Of a DNA stretch of 64,000 bases, positions 30,390-39,402 are shown piece after piece. Position 1 is the first letter of the stretch, and every line of letters starts with the position of its first letter. The notes under the pieces were generated by a model, which saw only the letters and a list, made by a program, of their open reading frames with translations, did no database searches and was not told the DNA's origin. This stretch comes from Dyella_A sp035685805 (GTDB taxonomy: Bacteria; Pseudomonadota; Gammaproteobacteria; Xanthomonadales; Rhodanobacteraceae), in the NCBI RefSeq assembly GCF_035685805.1, contig NZ_DASSAB010000039.1, positions 1 to 64,000 of the forward strand, in the 5' to 3' direction. The position numbers were made by a program, and so were the translations under genes.

Positions 30390-32615
30390 ATGGCACCCGA
30401 CGCATCCCGCACCCCGCCCGCCCTGGGCCACGGCTACGCCCGCGTGGACGGCCCGCTGAAGGTCAGCGGCACCGCCCGCTACAGCTCCGACTACCACTTC
30501 CCCGGCCTGCTCTATGCAGTGCCGGTGTGCGCCACCGTGGCGAGCGGCACCGTCGCCGCGATCGACGACAGCACCGCCGCGTCGATGCCCGGCGTGCGCA
30601 AGGTCTACACGCGCAGCAACATCGGCACGTTCTATCGCCCGGGCAAGTCCGGCTCGATCGACGAGAAGCGCCCGCCGTTCGAGGACGACACCATCCGCTA
30701 TTACGGCCAGTACGTGGCGATGGTGGTGGCCGACAGCTTCGAGCAGGCCACCGCGGCCGCGCGCAAGGTGAAGGTGGAGTACCGCGACGTCACCGCGCCG
30801 GACGTGCGCATGCAGCTCACCGCCGAGGAAAAGCAGACCACCGACTCCGAGCGCGGCGACGTCGATGCGGCGTTGGCCGATGCGGCCGTGACGGTGGATC
30901 AGACCTACACCACGCCGCGCGAGACGCACAATCCGATCGAGCTGCACGCCAGCCTGGCGATCTGGGACGGCAAGGCTTTCACGCTCTACGAGACCACCCA
31001 GTCGATCATCAACCATCGCAACGTGATGGCGCAGATGCTCGGCGTGCCGAAAGAGAACGTGCGCATCGTCACCGAGTTCCTCGGCTCCGGCTTCGGCGGC
31101 AAGCTGTGGCCGTGGCCGCACGCGCTGCTCGCTGCCGCGGCGGCGCGTGACCTGGGCAAGCCGATCAAGCTGGTGGTCACGCGCGAGATGATGTTCCACG
31201 ACGTCGGCCATCGCACCAACACCCAGCAGCGCATGCGCCTGGGCGCCACGCCGGACGGCGACCTGGTCGCGCTGCGGCAGGATTTTCTCTACGCCACCTC
31301 GCGCAGCGACCACACCAAGGAAGACTGCGGCGAAGCGACCCCGTTCCTTTACTCCACGGCCAACCTCAAGGTGACCAGCGCCTGCGCCCGACGCGACATC
31401 GCCCCCAACACCGCCATGCGCGGCCCCGGCGCGGTGCCGGGCCTGTTCGCGGTGGAATCGGCGATGGACGAACTGGCGCTGGCGCTGAAGATGGACCCGG
31501 TGGAACTGCGCCTGCGCAACGAACCGGAGATCGACGAGAGCGAAAACATCCCGTTCTCCTCGCGCCACCTGAAAGAGTGCCTCACCGAGGGCGCCAAGCG
31601 CTTCGGCTGGTCGCAGCGCGATCCGGCAATCGGCGCCATGCGCAAGGACGGCAAGATCCTCGGCTGGGGCGTGGCCGCCTGTTCGTGGATGGCGCAGCGC
31701 CTTGCCGCCGAAGTGTCGGTGCTGCTCAACGCCGATGGCAGCGTGCGCGTGGCCAGCGGCACCCAGGATATCGGCACCGGCACCTACACCATGCTGGCGC
31801 AGATGGTGGCGCACGACCTGGGCATCGCGGTGGACCGGGTCAAGGTGGTGATCGGCGACAGCGCGCTGCCGCCGGGCCCGTTGTCCGGCGGCTCCATGGC
31901 CACCGGCTCGCTGGTGCCTGCCGTGGCGCAGGCGGCCGGCAAGGCGGTGGAACAACTGCTCGACGCCGCCGCTGCGCACGCGCAGGCGTTCAAGGGCGCC
32001 AAGGCCGACCAGCTCGCCTTCACCGACGGCCGCGTGCACCGCAAGGACACTGCCGCCGAATCGGGCGTGCCGTTCGCCCAGGTGCTCGACGAGGCGCGAC
32101 TGGCGCACGTCGAGGGCAAGGGCAAGTCCGGCAGCACCTTCGGCGACGACGAAGCGAAGAAGTTTTCGATGCATTCGTACGGCGCGCACTTCGTCGAGGT
32201 CAGCTGGGAGCCGCAGACCGCGCGCCTGCGCATCGAGCGCGTGCTGACCGTGATCGACGCCGGCCGCATCATCAACCCGATGACCGGGCGCAACCAGATC
32301 GAGGGCGCCATCGCGATGGGCGTGGGCATGGCGCTGTTCGAGGAAACCCAGTACGAGGCACGCTGGGGCAAGGCGATCAACAGCAACCTAGCCGACTACG
32401 TGATGACCACCCACGCCGACTCGCCCGCCATGGACGTGCTGTTCCTAGACTATCCCGATACCAAGCTCAACTCGCTGGGCGCTCGCGGCATCGGCGAGAT
32501 CGGCCTGGCCGGCTTCGCCGCCGCGGTCACCAGCGCGGTGCATCACGCCACCGGCGTGCGCGTGCGGCACCTGCCGGTGAAGATCGAGGATCTGCTGGCG
32601 TCCACCGTCAGCTGA
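30390..32615 (+). CDS. paoC: aldehyde oxidoreductase molybdenum subunit (PaoC/YagR-like)
   Basis: A 741-aa molybdenum cofactor-binding catalytic subunit of the xanthine oxidase family, active on aldehydes in characterised PaoC. Landmarks include GHGYARVDGPLKVSGTARYS at the N-terminus, GSGFGGKLWPWPH in the middle, AMRGPGAVPGLFAVE for cofactor binding, and the catalytic glutamate in RGIGEIGLAG near residue 708. AGGAG precedes the start. It needs molybdopterin cytosine dinucleotide, consistent with the MocA-like gene further down and the XdhC-like chaperone at 33403. Confidence 0.94.
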   Translation: MAPDASRTPPALGHGYARVDGPLKVSGTARYSSDYHFPGLLYAVPVCATVASGTVAAIDDSTAASMPGVRKVYTRSNIGTFYRPGKSGSIDEKRPPFEDDTIRYYGQYVAMVVADSFEQATAAARKVKVEYRDVTAPDVRMQLTAEEKQTTDSERGDVDAALADAAVTVDQTYTTPRETHNPIELHASLAIWDGKAFTLYETTQSIINHRNVMAQMLGVPKENVRIVTEFLGSGFGGKLWPWPHALLAAAAARDLGKPIKLVVTREMMFHDVGHRTNTQQRMRLGATPDGDLVALRQDFLYATSRSDHTKEDCGEATPFLYSTANLKVTSACARRDIAPNTAMRGPGAVPGLFAVESAMDELALALKMDPVELRLRNEPEIDESENIPFSSRHLKECLTEGAKRFGWSQRDPAIGAMRKDGKILGWGVAACSWMAQRLAAEVSVLLNADGSVRVASGTQDIGTGTYTMLAQMVAHDLGIAVDRVKVVIGDSALPPGPLSGGSMATGSLVPAVAQAAGKAVEQLLDAAAAHAQAFKGAKADQLAFTDGRVHRKDTAAESGVPFAQVLDEARLAHVEGKGKSGSTFGDDEAKKFSMHSYGAHFVEVSWEPQTARLRIERVLTVIDAGRIINPMTGRNQIEGAIAMGVGMALFEETQYEARWGKAINSNLADYVMTTHADSPAMDVLFLDYPDTKLNSLGARGIGEIGLAGFAAAVTSAVHHATGVRVRHLPVKIEDLLASTVS

Positions 32616-32996
32616 GCCAGGCTGCCCGGCCTGCCGATCTCCGGCGGGACGGGCTCCAGGGCGCGCTCCGGTTTGCAAGCAAGGGAATGACGGCCGTGTA
32701 CTCCGCGGCGGCCATTGCAGCGACCAAGGGAGGCTCTTTTCGGCGGCGAGTGTCAGTCATTCAACTCGCTGTCGCTTCCCTGCTCCAGGCAGCCGCCTCT
32801 CCGAGGACGTACCGCGTGTGCTACTGATCGCTCATCGCCTGCCTTCACCGCGCAGCGCACTTTTACAAGTCAGGAGGTCGGTTACGCAGGGCTTTGCCCT
32901 TTCGCCTTCGCTGTTCGCCTCTCGCGTTTTTCTTTCCGTCTGTCGTCCCCGCATTAACGCGGCCCCGCGGCCTCGCCGGTCAAGCCTCTTTCGGCC
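32616..32996. other. intergenic region without a supported gene
   Basis: Together with the following inverted-repeat element and a 175-bp tail, this fills the space between paoC and xdhC. Open frames are present in every direction but none has a ribosome binding site or protein-like composition. A GTCGTCCCCGC at 32942 resembles one arm of the repeat that begins at 32997. Confidence 0.45.
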
Positions 32997-33227
32997 GTCA
33001 TCCCCGCGAAAGCGGGAAGGATTTTCAACGGCGAAGGCAGGGATCCATCGTGATGTTGCTCCCAGCCGGCGGCCCCTCCAGCTTTTCCTCGTGGCACACC
33101 AAACGCAGCCGCCTGAGCGGCACGCACGGCACGGCTGTCGGAACGGCTGGCAGGCAGGCTCGGCAGCAGCAAAGTGGATGACCGGCATCCGCCGTTGAAA
33201 AATGCCTCCCGCTTTCGCCGGGGTGAC
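32997..33227. repeat. element of about 230 bp with inverted ends (MITE- or REP-like)
   Basis: The left end (32997-33032) begins GTCATCCCCGCGAAAGCGGG and ends TTTTCAACGGC; the right end (33191-33227) is its inverted counterpart, GCCGTTGAAAAATG...CCGGGGTGAC. The arms are about 36 bp with few mismatches, enclosing 158 bp with no coding sign. The GTCATCCCCGCG core resembles dispersed palindromes common in Xanthomonadales and also appears at 51873. No target-site duplication is obvious. Confidence 0.75.
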
Positions 33228-33402
33228 GAGCTCGAAGTCGAAGTCGTTCCCTTTCATTACAAGCCCAGCGCGCACTGACCGACTCGCACCGCACCCAAGC
33301 GCACCCGGAGCCCACCCACACACACGAACCTCGATACCATCCCCACATCTCTTTCGACCCAAGGCAGCGCGTGATCTCCACCCCCTCCCGTATCGCTCCG
33401 CG

Positions 33403-34497
33403 ATGAACTCCCCGCACGAACTGGCCCAACTGCTGGATGCCCTGCGCCAACTGCGCAAGGACGGCGAGACACGCGCCGCGCTGGCCACGCTCACCCGCAC
33501 GCGCGGCTCCACTTTCCGCCGCCCCGGTACGCACATGTTGGTGCTGCACGACGCCCGCGTGGTGTGCGAGCTCTCCGGCGGCTGCCCGCAGCGCGACATC
33601 GTGGCGCGTGCGCTGGAGGTGATCGCCAGCGGCGTGCCGCGACGGGTGAACTACAACAGCGAGTCCGGGCTCGACGTGCTGATGGAAATGGGCTGCGGCG
33701 GCGAGCTGGAGATCCTGATCGAGCCGCTGGCCCCGGCCGGCACGACGGACTTCGCCGACCACCTCGCCCGCTGCCTGCATGCGCGCGCCGAAGCGCGACT
33801 GGCCACGCTGTTCGCCATCGACGGCCAGACGGTGCTGCCGCAGCGGATGGTCTGGAGTGCGCAGCGCCGGCTGTTTGACAGCCTTGGCGATCCGGCGGTG
33901 GCCACTGTCGTCGCCGACGCCTGCGCCGCCTGGCCCGAACGCGGCGCCGGCGCGCAGCAGCTGGCATCGCCGCGCGGCACGCTGGACGTATTGATCGAGT
34001 CGGTGCGTCCGCCGCACGCACTGGTGGTGATCGGCTCCAGCGCCGCCGCCCGCGCGCTGCTGCCGCTGTCCACGGCGCTGGGCTGGCAGACCACGCTGGT
34101 CGACCACGACCCGGCGCGGCTGCAATCGCCTGAGCTGCCGGCGTCGCTGCACACCGTGTGCAGCACGCCGGCACAACTGCACGAGGCGCTGCCGCTGGAT
34201 GCGCACACGTCGGTGGTGGTGATGACCCACAACCTGGAACAGGACATCGCCTGGCTCGCCGCGCTGGCCGGCACGCCGGTCGCCTACGCCGGCTCGCTCG
34301 GCTCGCGCGAGCGGGTGGCGCGGATGCGCGGCGCGCCCGAACTGGCCCGGCTGCGGCTGCACGCGCCGGCCGGGCTGGACATCGGTTCGGAGACGCCCGA
34401 GGAGATCGCGCTGGCGGTCGCCGCCGAGATCATGGCGGTGATCAACGGACGCAGCGGCGGCCCGCTCCGCGACAACGACGGCGCCATCCACGGATGA
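33403..34497 (+). CDS. xdhC: XdhC-family molybdenum cofactor insertion protein
   Basis: A 364-aa XdhC/PaoD-like chaperone, which binds sulphurated molybdenum cofactor and hands it to xanthine-oxidase-type enzymes. The N-terminal half has TRTRGSTFRRPGTHMLV and ELSGGCPQRDIV, the conserved XdhC CoxI motif with Cys; the C-terminal half is a Rossmann-type domain (ALVVIGSSAAARALLPL, VVVMTHNLEQDIAWL, AYAGSLGSRERV). The start at 33403 is the first ATG that begins family-like sequence. The stop overlaps the MocA-like start by 4 bp. Confidence 0.92.
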   Translation: MNSPHELAQLLDALRQLRKDGETRAALATLTRTRGSTFRRPGTHMLVLHDARVVCELSGGCPQRDIVARALEVIASGVPRRVNYNSESGLDVLMEMGCGGELEILIEPLAPAGTTDFADHLARCLHARAEARLATLFAIDGQTVLPQRMVWSAQRRLFDSLGDPAVATVVADACAAWPERGAGAQQLASPRGTLDVLIESVRPPHALVVIGSSAAARALLPLSTALGWQTTLVDHDPARLQSPELPASLHTVCSTPAQLHEALPLDAHTSVVVMTHNLEQDIAWLAALAGTPVAYAGSLGSRERVARMRGAPELARLRLHAPAGLDIGSETPEEIALAVAAEIMAVINGRSGGPLRDNDGAIHG

Positions 34498-35102
34498 GCG
34501 CGAGCGCGCCGGTGATCGTGCTGCTCGCTGCCGGCGAAGGGCGCCGGTTCGGCAGCGCCAAGCAGCTGGCCGAGGTCGGCGGCCAGGCCATGTTGCGCCG
34601 CGCGGTGGAGACGGCGCAGGCCACCGGGCTGGCAGTGATCGTGGTCACCGGCGCCCATGCCGAGGCGGTCGAGCCGCTGCTGGCGGACCTGCCCGTGCAG
34701 CGGCTGCACCACGCGCAATGGCGCGAGGGCATGGGCAGTTCGCTGGCCGCGGGCATGTGCCACCTGCGGCGACACCATCCGCAGGCATCGGCCGTGCTGG
34801 TGTGCCTGGCCGACCAACCTCTGATCGATATCACCATCCTGCGCGCGGTACTGGCCGAACATGGGCGCGTGCCGGAGCGCATCGTCGCCGTCCGGCATGG
34901 CGATACGGCAGGCCCGCCGGCGCTGTTTCCGCGCCAGTATTTCGACGTGCTCGCGGCCAGCTCGGGCGATCGCGGCGCACGTGCACTGCTGGCGGCCGAG
35001 GCCGACCGGGTGAGCATGATCGAGCGAGCCAATGCGCTGGACATCGACACTCCGGCGGATCTGGACCGCGCCCGCCGCGCCTGGCTGGCGCAGCAGCGCT
35101 GA
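34494..35102 (+). CDS. mocA: molybdenum cofactor cytidylyltransferase (MocA-like)
   Basis: A 202-aa nucleotidyltransferase that joins CMP to molybdopterin to make the dinucleotide form used by xanthine-oxidase-family enzymes. The N-terminal LLAAGEGRRFGSAKQL nucleotide-binding motif (about 10-25), VCLADQPLI (about 102-110) and GPPALFPRQYF are characteristic; the LxxLSGDxGAR-like ASSGDRGARALL follows. It overlaps xdhC by 4 bp and together they would mature the Pao enzyme encoded upstream. MobA (GTP-specific) is less likely given the neighbourhood. Confidence 0.9.
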   Translation: MSASAPVIVLLAAGEGRRFGSAKQLAEVGGQAMLRRAVETAQATGLAVIVVTGAHAEAVEPLLADLPVQRLHHAQWREGMGSSLAAGMCHLRRHHPQASAVLVCLADQPLIDITILRAVLAEHGRVPERIVAVRHGDTAGPPALFPRQYFDVLAASSGDRGARALLAAEADRVSMIERANALDIDTPADLDRARRAWLAQQR

Positions 35103-35178
35103 CCGTGTCGCGCCTGGCGACGACGCGGTCCAGCTGGACCCTGGAACGTAAGGAGAAGCAACCCTTGGAAGGCACCGC

Positions 35179-36444
35179 ATGATCGCCACCATCGTCATCA
35201 CCGCGCTGGCAACGGCCGCGCTGATCGGTATCGCCATCAACCTGCACCGGCCGGAGAAGCACGTCCGGCACGACATTGCCCACTGCCACGCCGTGGCCGA
35301 CCCGCAGTTCGAGCTAGAGATGAACGCGATGCTCGGGCCGGACGTGCTTCAGGGCAACGCGATCGAGCCACTGCAGAACGGCGACGAGATCTTCCCGGCC
35401 ATGCTGGAGGCGATCGGCTCGGCGCAGCACACCATCACCTTCGAGACCTACATCTACTGGGCCGGCGAAATAGGCCGCAGGTTTGCCGACGCGCTGGCGG
35501 AGCGTGTGGCGGCCGGCGTCACCGTGCACGTCATGCTCGACTGGGCCGGCAGCGCCCGGATCGACCAGCGGCTGCTGGACAAGCTCACCGACGCCGGCGT
35601 GCAGGTGCAGCGCTACCACCCGATTCGCTGGTACAGCGTGGGACGCCTGAACAACCGCACCCACCGCAAGCTGCTGGTGGTCGATGGCCGCATCGGCTTC
35701 ACCGGCGGGGTCGGCATTGCCGACCAGTGGGCCGGCCATGCGCAGGACCCCGACCATTGGCGCGACATGCACTTCCGCGTGGAAGGCCCGATCGTGGCGC
35801 AGTTGCAGGCCGCCTTCATGGACAACTGGATCAAGACCACCGGCAAGGTGCTGCACGGGGAGCACTACTACCCGCCGCTGCAGCCGCGGGGCGACCTGCC
35901 GATGCACCTGTTCGTGAGCTCGCCCGCCGGCGGCAGCGCCAGCATGCACCTGATGTGCCTGCTCGCGATCACCGCCGCAAGCCGCTCGATCGACCTGCAG
36001 GCGGCCTACTTCCTGCCCGATGAAGTGATGCTCGGCGCGTTGCGCGCCGCCTGCGAACGAGGCGCCCGCGTGCGGATGGTGGTGCCGGAGCGCTACATCG
36101 ACTCGCACCTCATCCACATGGCGTCGAAGATGTGCTGGGGCGAATTGCTCGAAGCAGGCGCGGAGATCTACCAGTACCAGCGCACCATGATGCACAACAA
36201 GATGCTGATCCTCGACGGGCGCCTGGTGTCAGTGGGATCGACCAACTTCGACCTGCGCTCGTTCAACCTCAACGACGAAGCCAGCCTCAACATCTACAGC
36301 GAACGCTTCGCCGCGCAGATGACCGAGGTGATGGAGCGGGACCTCGCCCACGCGCAGCGCTACACGCTGGACATGTGGAAACGGCGCCCCCTGCGCCAGC
36401 GCCTGGGCGAATGGCTCACCCGGCCGATCCGCAGCCAGCTCTGA
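35179..36444 (+). CDS. clsB: cardiolipin synthase-like phospholipase D family protein
   Basis: A 421-aa membrane-associated phosphatidyltransferase with one N-terminal hydrophobic segment (about 1-18) and two HKD motifs: HRKLLVVDGRIGFTGG (about 162-177) and HNKMLILDGRLVSVGSTNFD (about 337-356). This is the PLD-type cardiolipin synthase layout; length and single anchor are nearest to ClsB-like enzymes. A GGAAGG lies upstream of the start. It is flanked by the molybdenum genes and the MFS gene and probably has no functional link to them. Confidence 0.9.
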   Translation: MIATIVITALATAALIGIAINLHRPEKHVRHDIAHCHAVADPQFELEMNAMLGPDVLQGNAIEPLQNGDEIFPAMLEAIGSAQHTITFETYIYWAGEIGRRFADALAERVAAGVTVHVMLDWAGSARIDQRLLDKLTDAGVQVQRYHPIRWYSVGRLNNRTHRKLLVVDGRIGFTGGVGIADQWAGHAQDPDHWRDMHFRVEGPIVAQLQAAFMDNWIKTTGKVLHGEHYYPPLQPRGDLPMHLFVSSPAGGSASMHLMCLLAITAASRSIDLQAAYFLPDEVMLGALRAACERGARVRMVVPERYIDSHLIHMASKMCWGELLEAGAEIYQYQRTMMHNKMLILDGRLVSVGSTNFDLRSFNLNDEASLNIYSERFAAQMTEVMERDLAHAQRYTLDMWKRRPLRQRLGEWLTRPIRSQL

Positions 36445-36645
36445 GGCGTGAGGCGTAGCGGGCGCCAACGCGCGGGCGAGGCACCGCACCCGCAGTGACC
36501 TGCGGCGGCAGTCCTGTCGCGGGCCTGTGGTGCGCGGCGAGCCAAGCCGTGTGCCACCTCGGGCGGCACGAGCAGCCCATAGGCGGGTCAATCCGCGCAT
36601 GATCCGCCTGAGGTTCAAGATGCCCCCTCGCTACCGGAGTGCACG

Positions 36646-37884
36646 ATGCAGCCCATCCGCTCCCCCGACGCAGAACAGGCACGGCCGCACTGGTTGAACC
36701 GCACGGTGGCCGGCGCCGGCATCACCAGCGCGCTGGGCGATTTCTGCTACGAAACCACCACTGTGATCCTGCCGGGATTTCTCGCCGTGCTCGGCGTGCC
36801 GGCTGCCGCGCTCGGCCTGATCGAGGGCGCGGCCGATGCGGTGGCAAGCTTCACCAAGATGGCCGCTGGCCACGTGGCGGACCGGCTTGGCCATCGCAAG
36901 GCGCTGGTGGTGCTGGGCTACGCGCTGACGCCGGTCGGGCAGGCCCTGATCGCGCTCGCCGCCGGCTGGCCGTTGCTGCTCGCCGGGCGGCTGCTGTCGT
37001 GGTTCGGCAAGGGCCTGCGCGGACCGCTGCGCGACGCCATCGTGGTGCAGGCGGTGAGCGAGGAAACCCGCGGCCGCGCGTTCGGTTTTCACCGTGCGGC
37101 CGACACGGTGGGCGCCGTGGCCGGGCCGCTGCTCGGCGTGCTGCTGGGCTGGGCGCAGACCCTGCCGATGCATGACCGTGCCTGGCCATTCCGGCTGGTG
37201 CTGTGGCTGTCGCTGGTTCCCGGCGCGCTCGCCGTGGTGTCGTTCCTGCTGCTGGTGCGCGATCCGGAACACTCGACCAACCCGTCGCTGCGGCTGATGC
37301 AGTCACTGCGCACGCTGCCGCCGCGCTTCAAGCGCTATCTGGGCGCGGTGGGGCTGTTCGGAATCGGCGACTTCTCGCACAGCCTGCTGATCCTCGCCGC
37401 CACCACCCTGCTCACGCCAAGCATGGGCGTGGTGCGCGCCGCGCAGGTGGCCGGCCTGCTCTACGTCGGCCGCAACATGGTGCAGGTGCTTGCCTCCTAT
37501 CCCATCGGCGCGCTGGCCGACCGGCTGGGGCACCGCCCGCTGCTGCTGGCCGGCTACGCGATGGGCGTGCTCACCGCCGCGCTCACCGCGCTGGCGTTCT
37601 GGCGGGACAGCGCGACCCTTGCAGCGCTGGCCGGCATCTTCGCCCTGGCGGGGCTGTACGTGGCGACGCAGGAAGCACTGGAGTCCACCGTGACCGCGGC
37701 GATGGTGCCGGCAGACCGGCTCGCCACCAGCTACGGCGCGCTGGGCACGGTCAACGGCGTGGCCAGGTTCGTCTCCAGCGCCGCGGTGGGTCTGGCGTGG
37801 AGCCTGCACTCGCCGGCCGCCGGCTTTGCCCTGGCCGCGGTGCTGATGCTCGGCGGCACGGTCGCCCTCGCCCGCAGCCGGTAA
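36646..37884 (+). CDS. major facilitator superfamily transporter
   Basis: A 412-aa membrane protein with about twelve helices. Visible MFS signs are the loop 2-3 motif ADRLGHRKALVVLGYA (about 80-95), the repeat of this motif in the second half (ADRLGHRPLLLAGYA, about 289-303), and GLIEGAADAVASFTKM, which recalls a family of uncharacterised transporters. Substrate unknown. It lies 74 bp upstream of modA, with the ModE operator between them, so its 3' end is near the mod promoter but it is probably a separate transcript. Confidence 0.88.
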   Translation: MQPIRSPDAEQARPHWLNRTVAGAGITSALGDFCYETTTVILPGFLAVLGVPAAALGLIEGAADAVASFTKMAAGHVADRLGHRKALVVLGYALTPVGQALIALAAGWPLLLAGRLLSWFGKGLRGPLRDAIVVQAVSEETRGRAFGFHRAADTVGAVAGPLLGVLLGWAQTLPMHDRAWPFRLVLWLSLVPGALAVVSFLLLVRDPEHSTNPSLRLMQSLRTLPPRFKRYLGAVGLFGIGDFSHSLLILAATTLLTPSMGVVRAAQVAGLLYVGRNMVQVLASYPIGALADRLGHRPLLLAGYAMGVLTAALTALAFWRDSATLAALAGIFALAGLYVATQEALESTVTAAMVPADRLATSYGALGTVNGVARFVSSAAVGLAWSLHSPAAGFALAAVLMLGGTVALARSR

Positions 37885-37914
37885 CGCCGAAACGCTTGTT
37901 CCGCTGTGGCTTTC

Positions 37915-37942
37915 GTCGTTATATAGCGATCTACATAACGAC
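37915..37942. promoter_or_regulatory. ModE operator upstream of modA
   Basis: A 28-bp imperfect palindrome with arms GTCGTTATATAG and CTACATAACGAC separated by CGAT. It resembles the ModE consensus, in which CGNTATAT-type arms flank a short spacer. It ends 16 bp before the modA ATG, so molybdate-bound ModE would block transcription of modABC. A modE gene lies at the end of this cluster (40095-40883). Confidence 0.88.
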
Positions 37943-37958
37943 ACGCCGGGGAGCTCGC

Positions 37959-38720
37959 ATGTCCATGCCATCGCTGCAACGCCGCCTTGCCGGCGCTGTC
38001 TTCGCGCTCGCCGGCATCGCCGGCTCCGCGCACGCGGACGACCTGGTGGTCTCGGCCGCGTCCAGTCTCGCCAACGCCTTCCAGGGCGTGGCCGCGGCCT
38101 ATGAAAAGGCGCACCCGGGCACGCATGTGGTACTCAACTTCGCCTCCTCCGACACCTTGCTGCGGCAGATCGCCAACGGCGCGCCGGCGGACGTGTTCGC
38201 CTCCGCCGACCAGGTGGCGATGGACAAGGCGCAGGCGCAGCAGGCGATCGTGCCGGGCAGCCGGGTGAACTTCGCTGCCAACCAGCTGGTGCTGATCGTG
38301 CCAACGGGCGGCGCCAGGGTTGCCGCCCTCGACGATCTGGCCGGCCCCGCCTTCAAGCGCATCGCCTGGGGCAACCCGGCTTCGGTGCCGGTAGGACGCT
38401 ACACGCAGGGCGTACTGGACCGCGCCGGCCTGACCCGGCGCCTGTCGTCCAAGGCGGTGCTGGCGGCGAACGTGCGCCAGTGCCTGGACTACGTGGTGCG
38501 CGGCGAGGTCGATGCCGGCTTCGTCTACGCAACCGACGCGGCCATCGCACGCGACAAGGTCACCGTGGCGCTGCGCGTTCCCTCGCCCACGCCGATCAGC
38601 TACCCGATCGCAGTGGTGGCGCACACCGAGCACGCGGACGAGGCGCGCGCGTTCATCGCCTTCGTGCGCTCCGCCGGTGGCCAGGCGCTGCTGGCGGACG
38701 CAGGCTTCCTGGCGCCCTGA
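37959..38720 (+). CDS. modA: molybdate ABC transporter substrate-binding protein
   Basis: A 253-aa periplasmic protein with a signal peptide ending near SAHA (about 26). The mature part starts DDLVVSAASSLANAFQGVAAAYE, the classical ModA entry, and includes the oxyanion-contacting NFASSDTLLRQIANGAPADVFASAD segment and FVYATDAAIARDKV. GGGGAG precedes the start. It is the first gene of modABC and lies just after the ModE operator; it binds molybdate or tungstate and delivers it to ModB. Confidence 0.95.
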   Translation: MSMPSLQRRLAGAVFALAGIAGSAHADDLVVSAASSLANAFQGVAAAYEKAHPGTHVVLNFASSDTLLRQIANGAPADVFASADQVAMDKAQAQQAIVPGSRVNFAANQLVLIVPTGGARVAALDDLAGPAFKRIAWGNPASVPVGRYTQGVLDRAGLTRRLSSKAVLAANVRQCLDYVVRGEVDAGFVYATDAAIARDKVTVALRVPSPTPISYPIAVVAHTEHADEARAFIAFVRSAGGQALLADAGFLAP

Positions 38721-38722
38721 GC

Positions 38723-39400
38723 GTGACGCCGGACATCTGGCAGCCGCTGTTGCTCTCGCTGAAGGTCGCCCTCTGGGCCACCGCGCTGAATCTCGTACTG
38801 GGCGTCGCGGTGGCCTACGGCCTGTCGCGCTGGCGCTCGCGCTGGTGCAACACGGTGGATGCGTTGCTCACCCTGCCGCTGGTGTTGCCGCCCACGGTGC
38901 TGGGCTACTACCTGCTGGTGCTGCTGGGGCGGCGCGGGGTGATCGGCGGCTGGCTGGAGCAGCTGGGCATCAATCCCGTGTTCACCTGGCAGGGCGCCGT
39001 GATCGCCGCCACGCTGGCTGCGTTTCCGCTGGTGCACAAGGCCGCGCGTGCCGCGTTCGAGAACGTGGAGCCGCAGCTGGAAGACGCGGCGAGGGTGCTC
39101 GGCCTGGCGCCGCTGGCGGTGTTCTTCCGCGTGTCGCTGCCGCTGGCGGCCCGCGGCATCGTCGCCGGCGCGTTGCTCGCGTTCGCCCGCGCACTGGGCG
39201 AGTTCGGCGCCACGCTGATGATTGCCGGCAACCTGCCCGGCCGCACGCAGACCTTGTCGGTAGCGATCTATTCGGCGATCGAGGCGGGCGACGACGCCGG
39301 CGCCAACACGCTGGTGGCGGTGGCCTCGGTGACCTGCGTGGTGGTGCTGGTGCTGGCCGGCCGTCTGACGCGCGCCCGCGCGCCCCGCCGGGGCGCCTGA
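38723..39400 (+). CDS. modB: molybdate ABC transporter permease
   Basis: A 225-aa membrane permease with five to six helices. The GTG at 38723, two bases after the modA stop, is chosen because it preserves family length and the N-terminal PDIWQPLLLSLKVALWAT sequence. The EAA-type loop for contact with ModC reads EDAARVLGLAPLAVFFRVSLPL (about 114-135), and ARALGEFGATLMIAGNLPGRT is the conserved ModB segment. It is followed two bases later by modC. Confidence 0.95.
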   Translation: MTPDIWQPLLLSLKVALWATALNLVLGVAVAYGLSRWRSRWCNTVDALLTLPLVLPPTVLGYYLLVLLGRRGVIGGWLEQLGINPVFTWQGAVIAATLAAFPLVHKAARAAFENVEPQLEDAARVLGLAPLAVFFRVSLPLAARGIVAGALLAFARALGEFGATLMIAGNLPGRTQTLSVAIYSAIEAGDDAGANTLVAVASVTCVVVLVLAGRLTRARAPRRGA

Positions 39401-39402
39401 CG

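Noticed and set aside
32686..32826. Short plus-strand frame after paoC
   Set aside because: No ribosome binding site and a composition unlike a protein; taken as non-coding.
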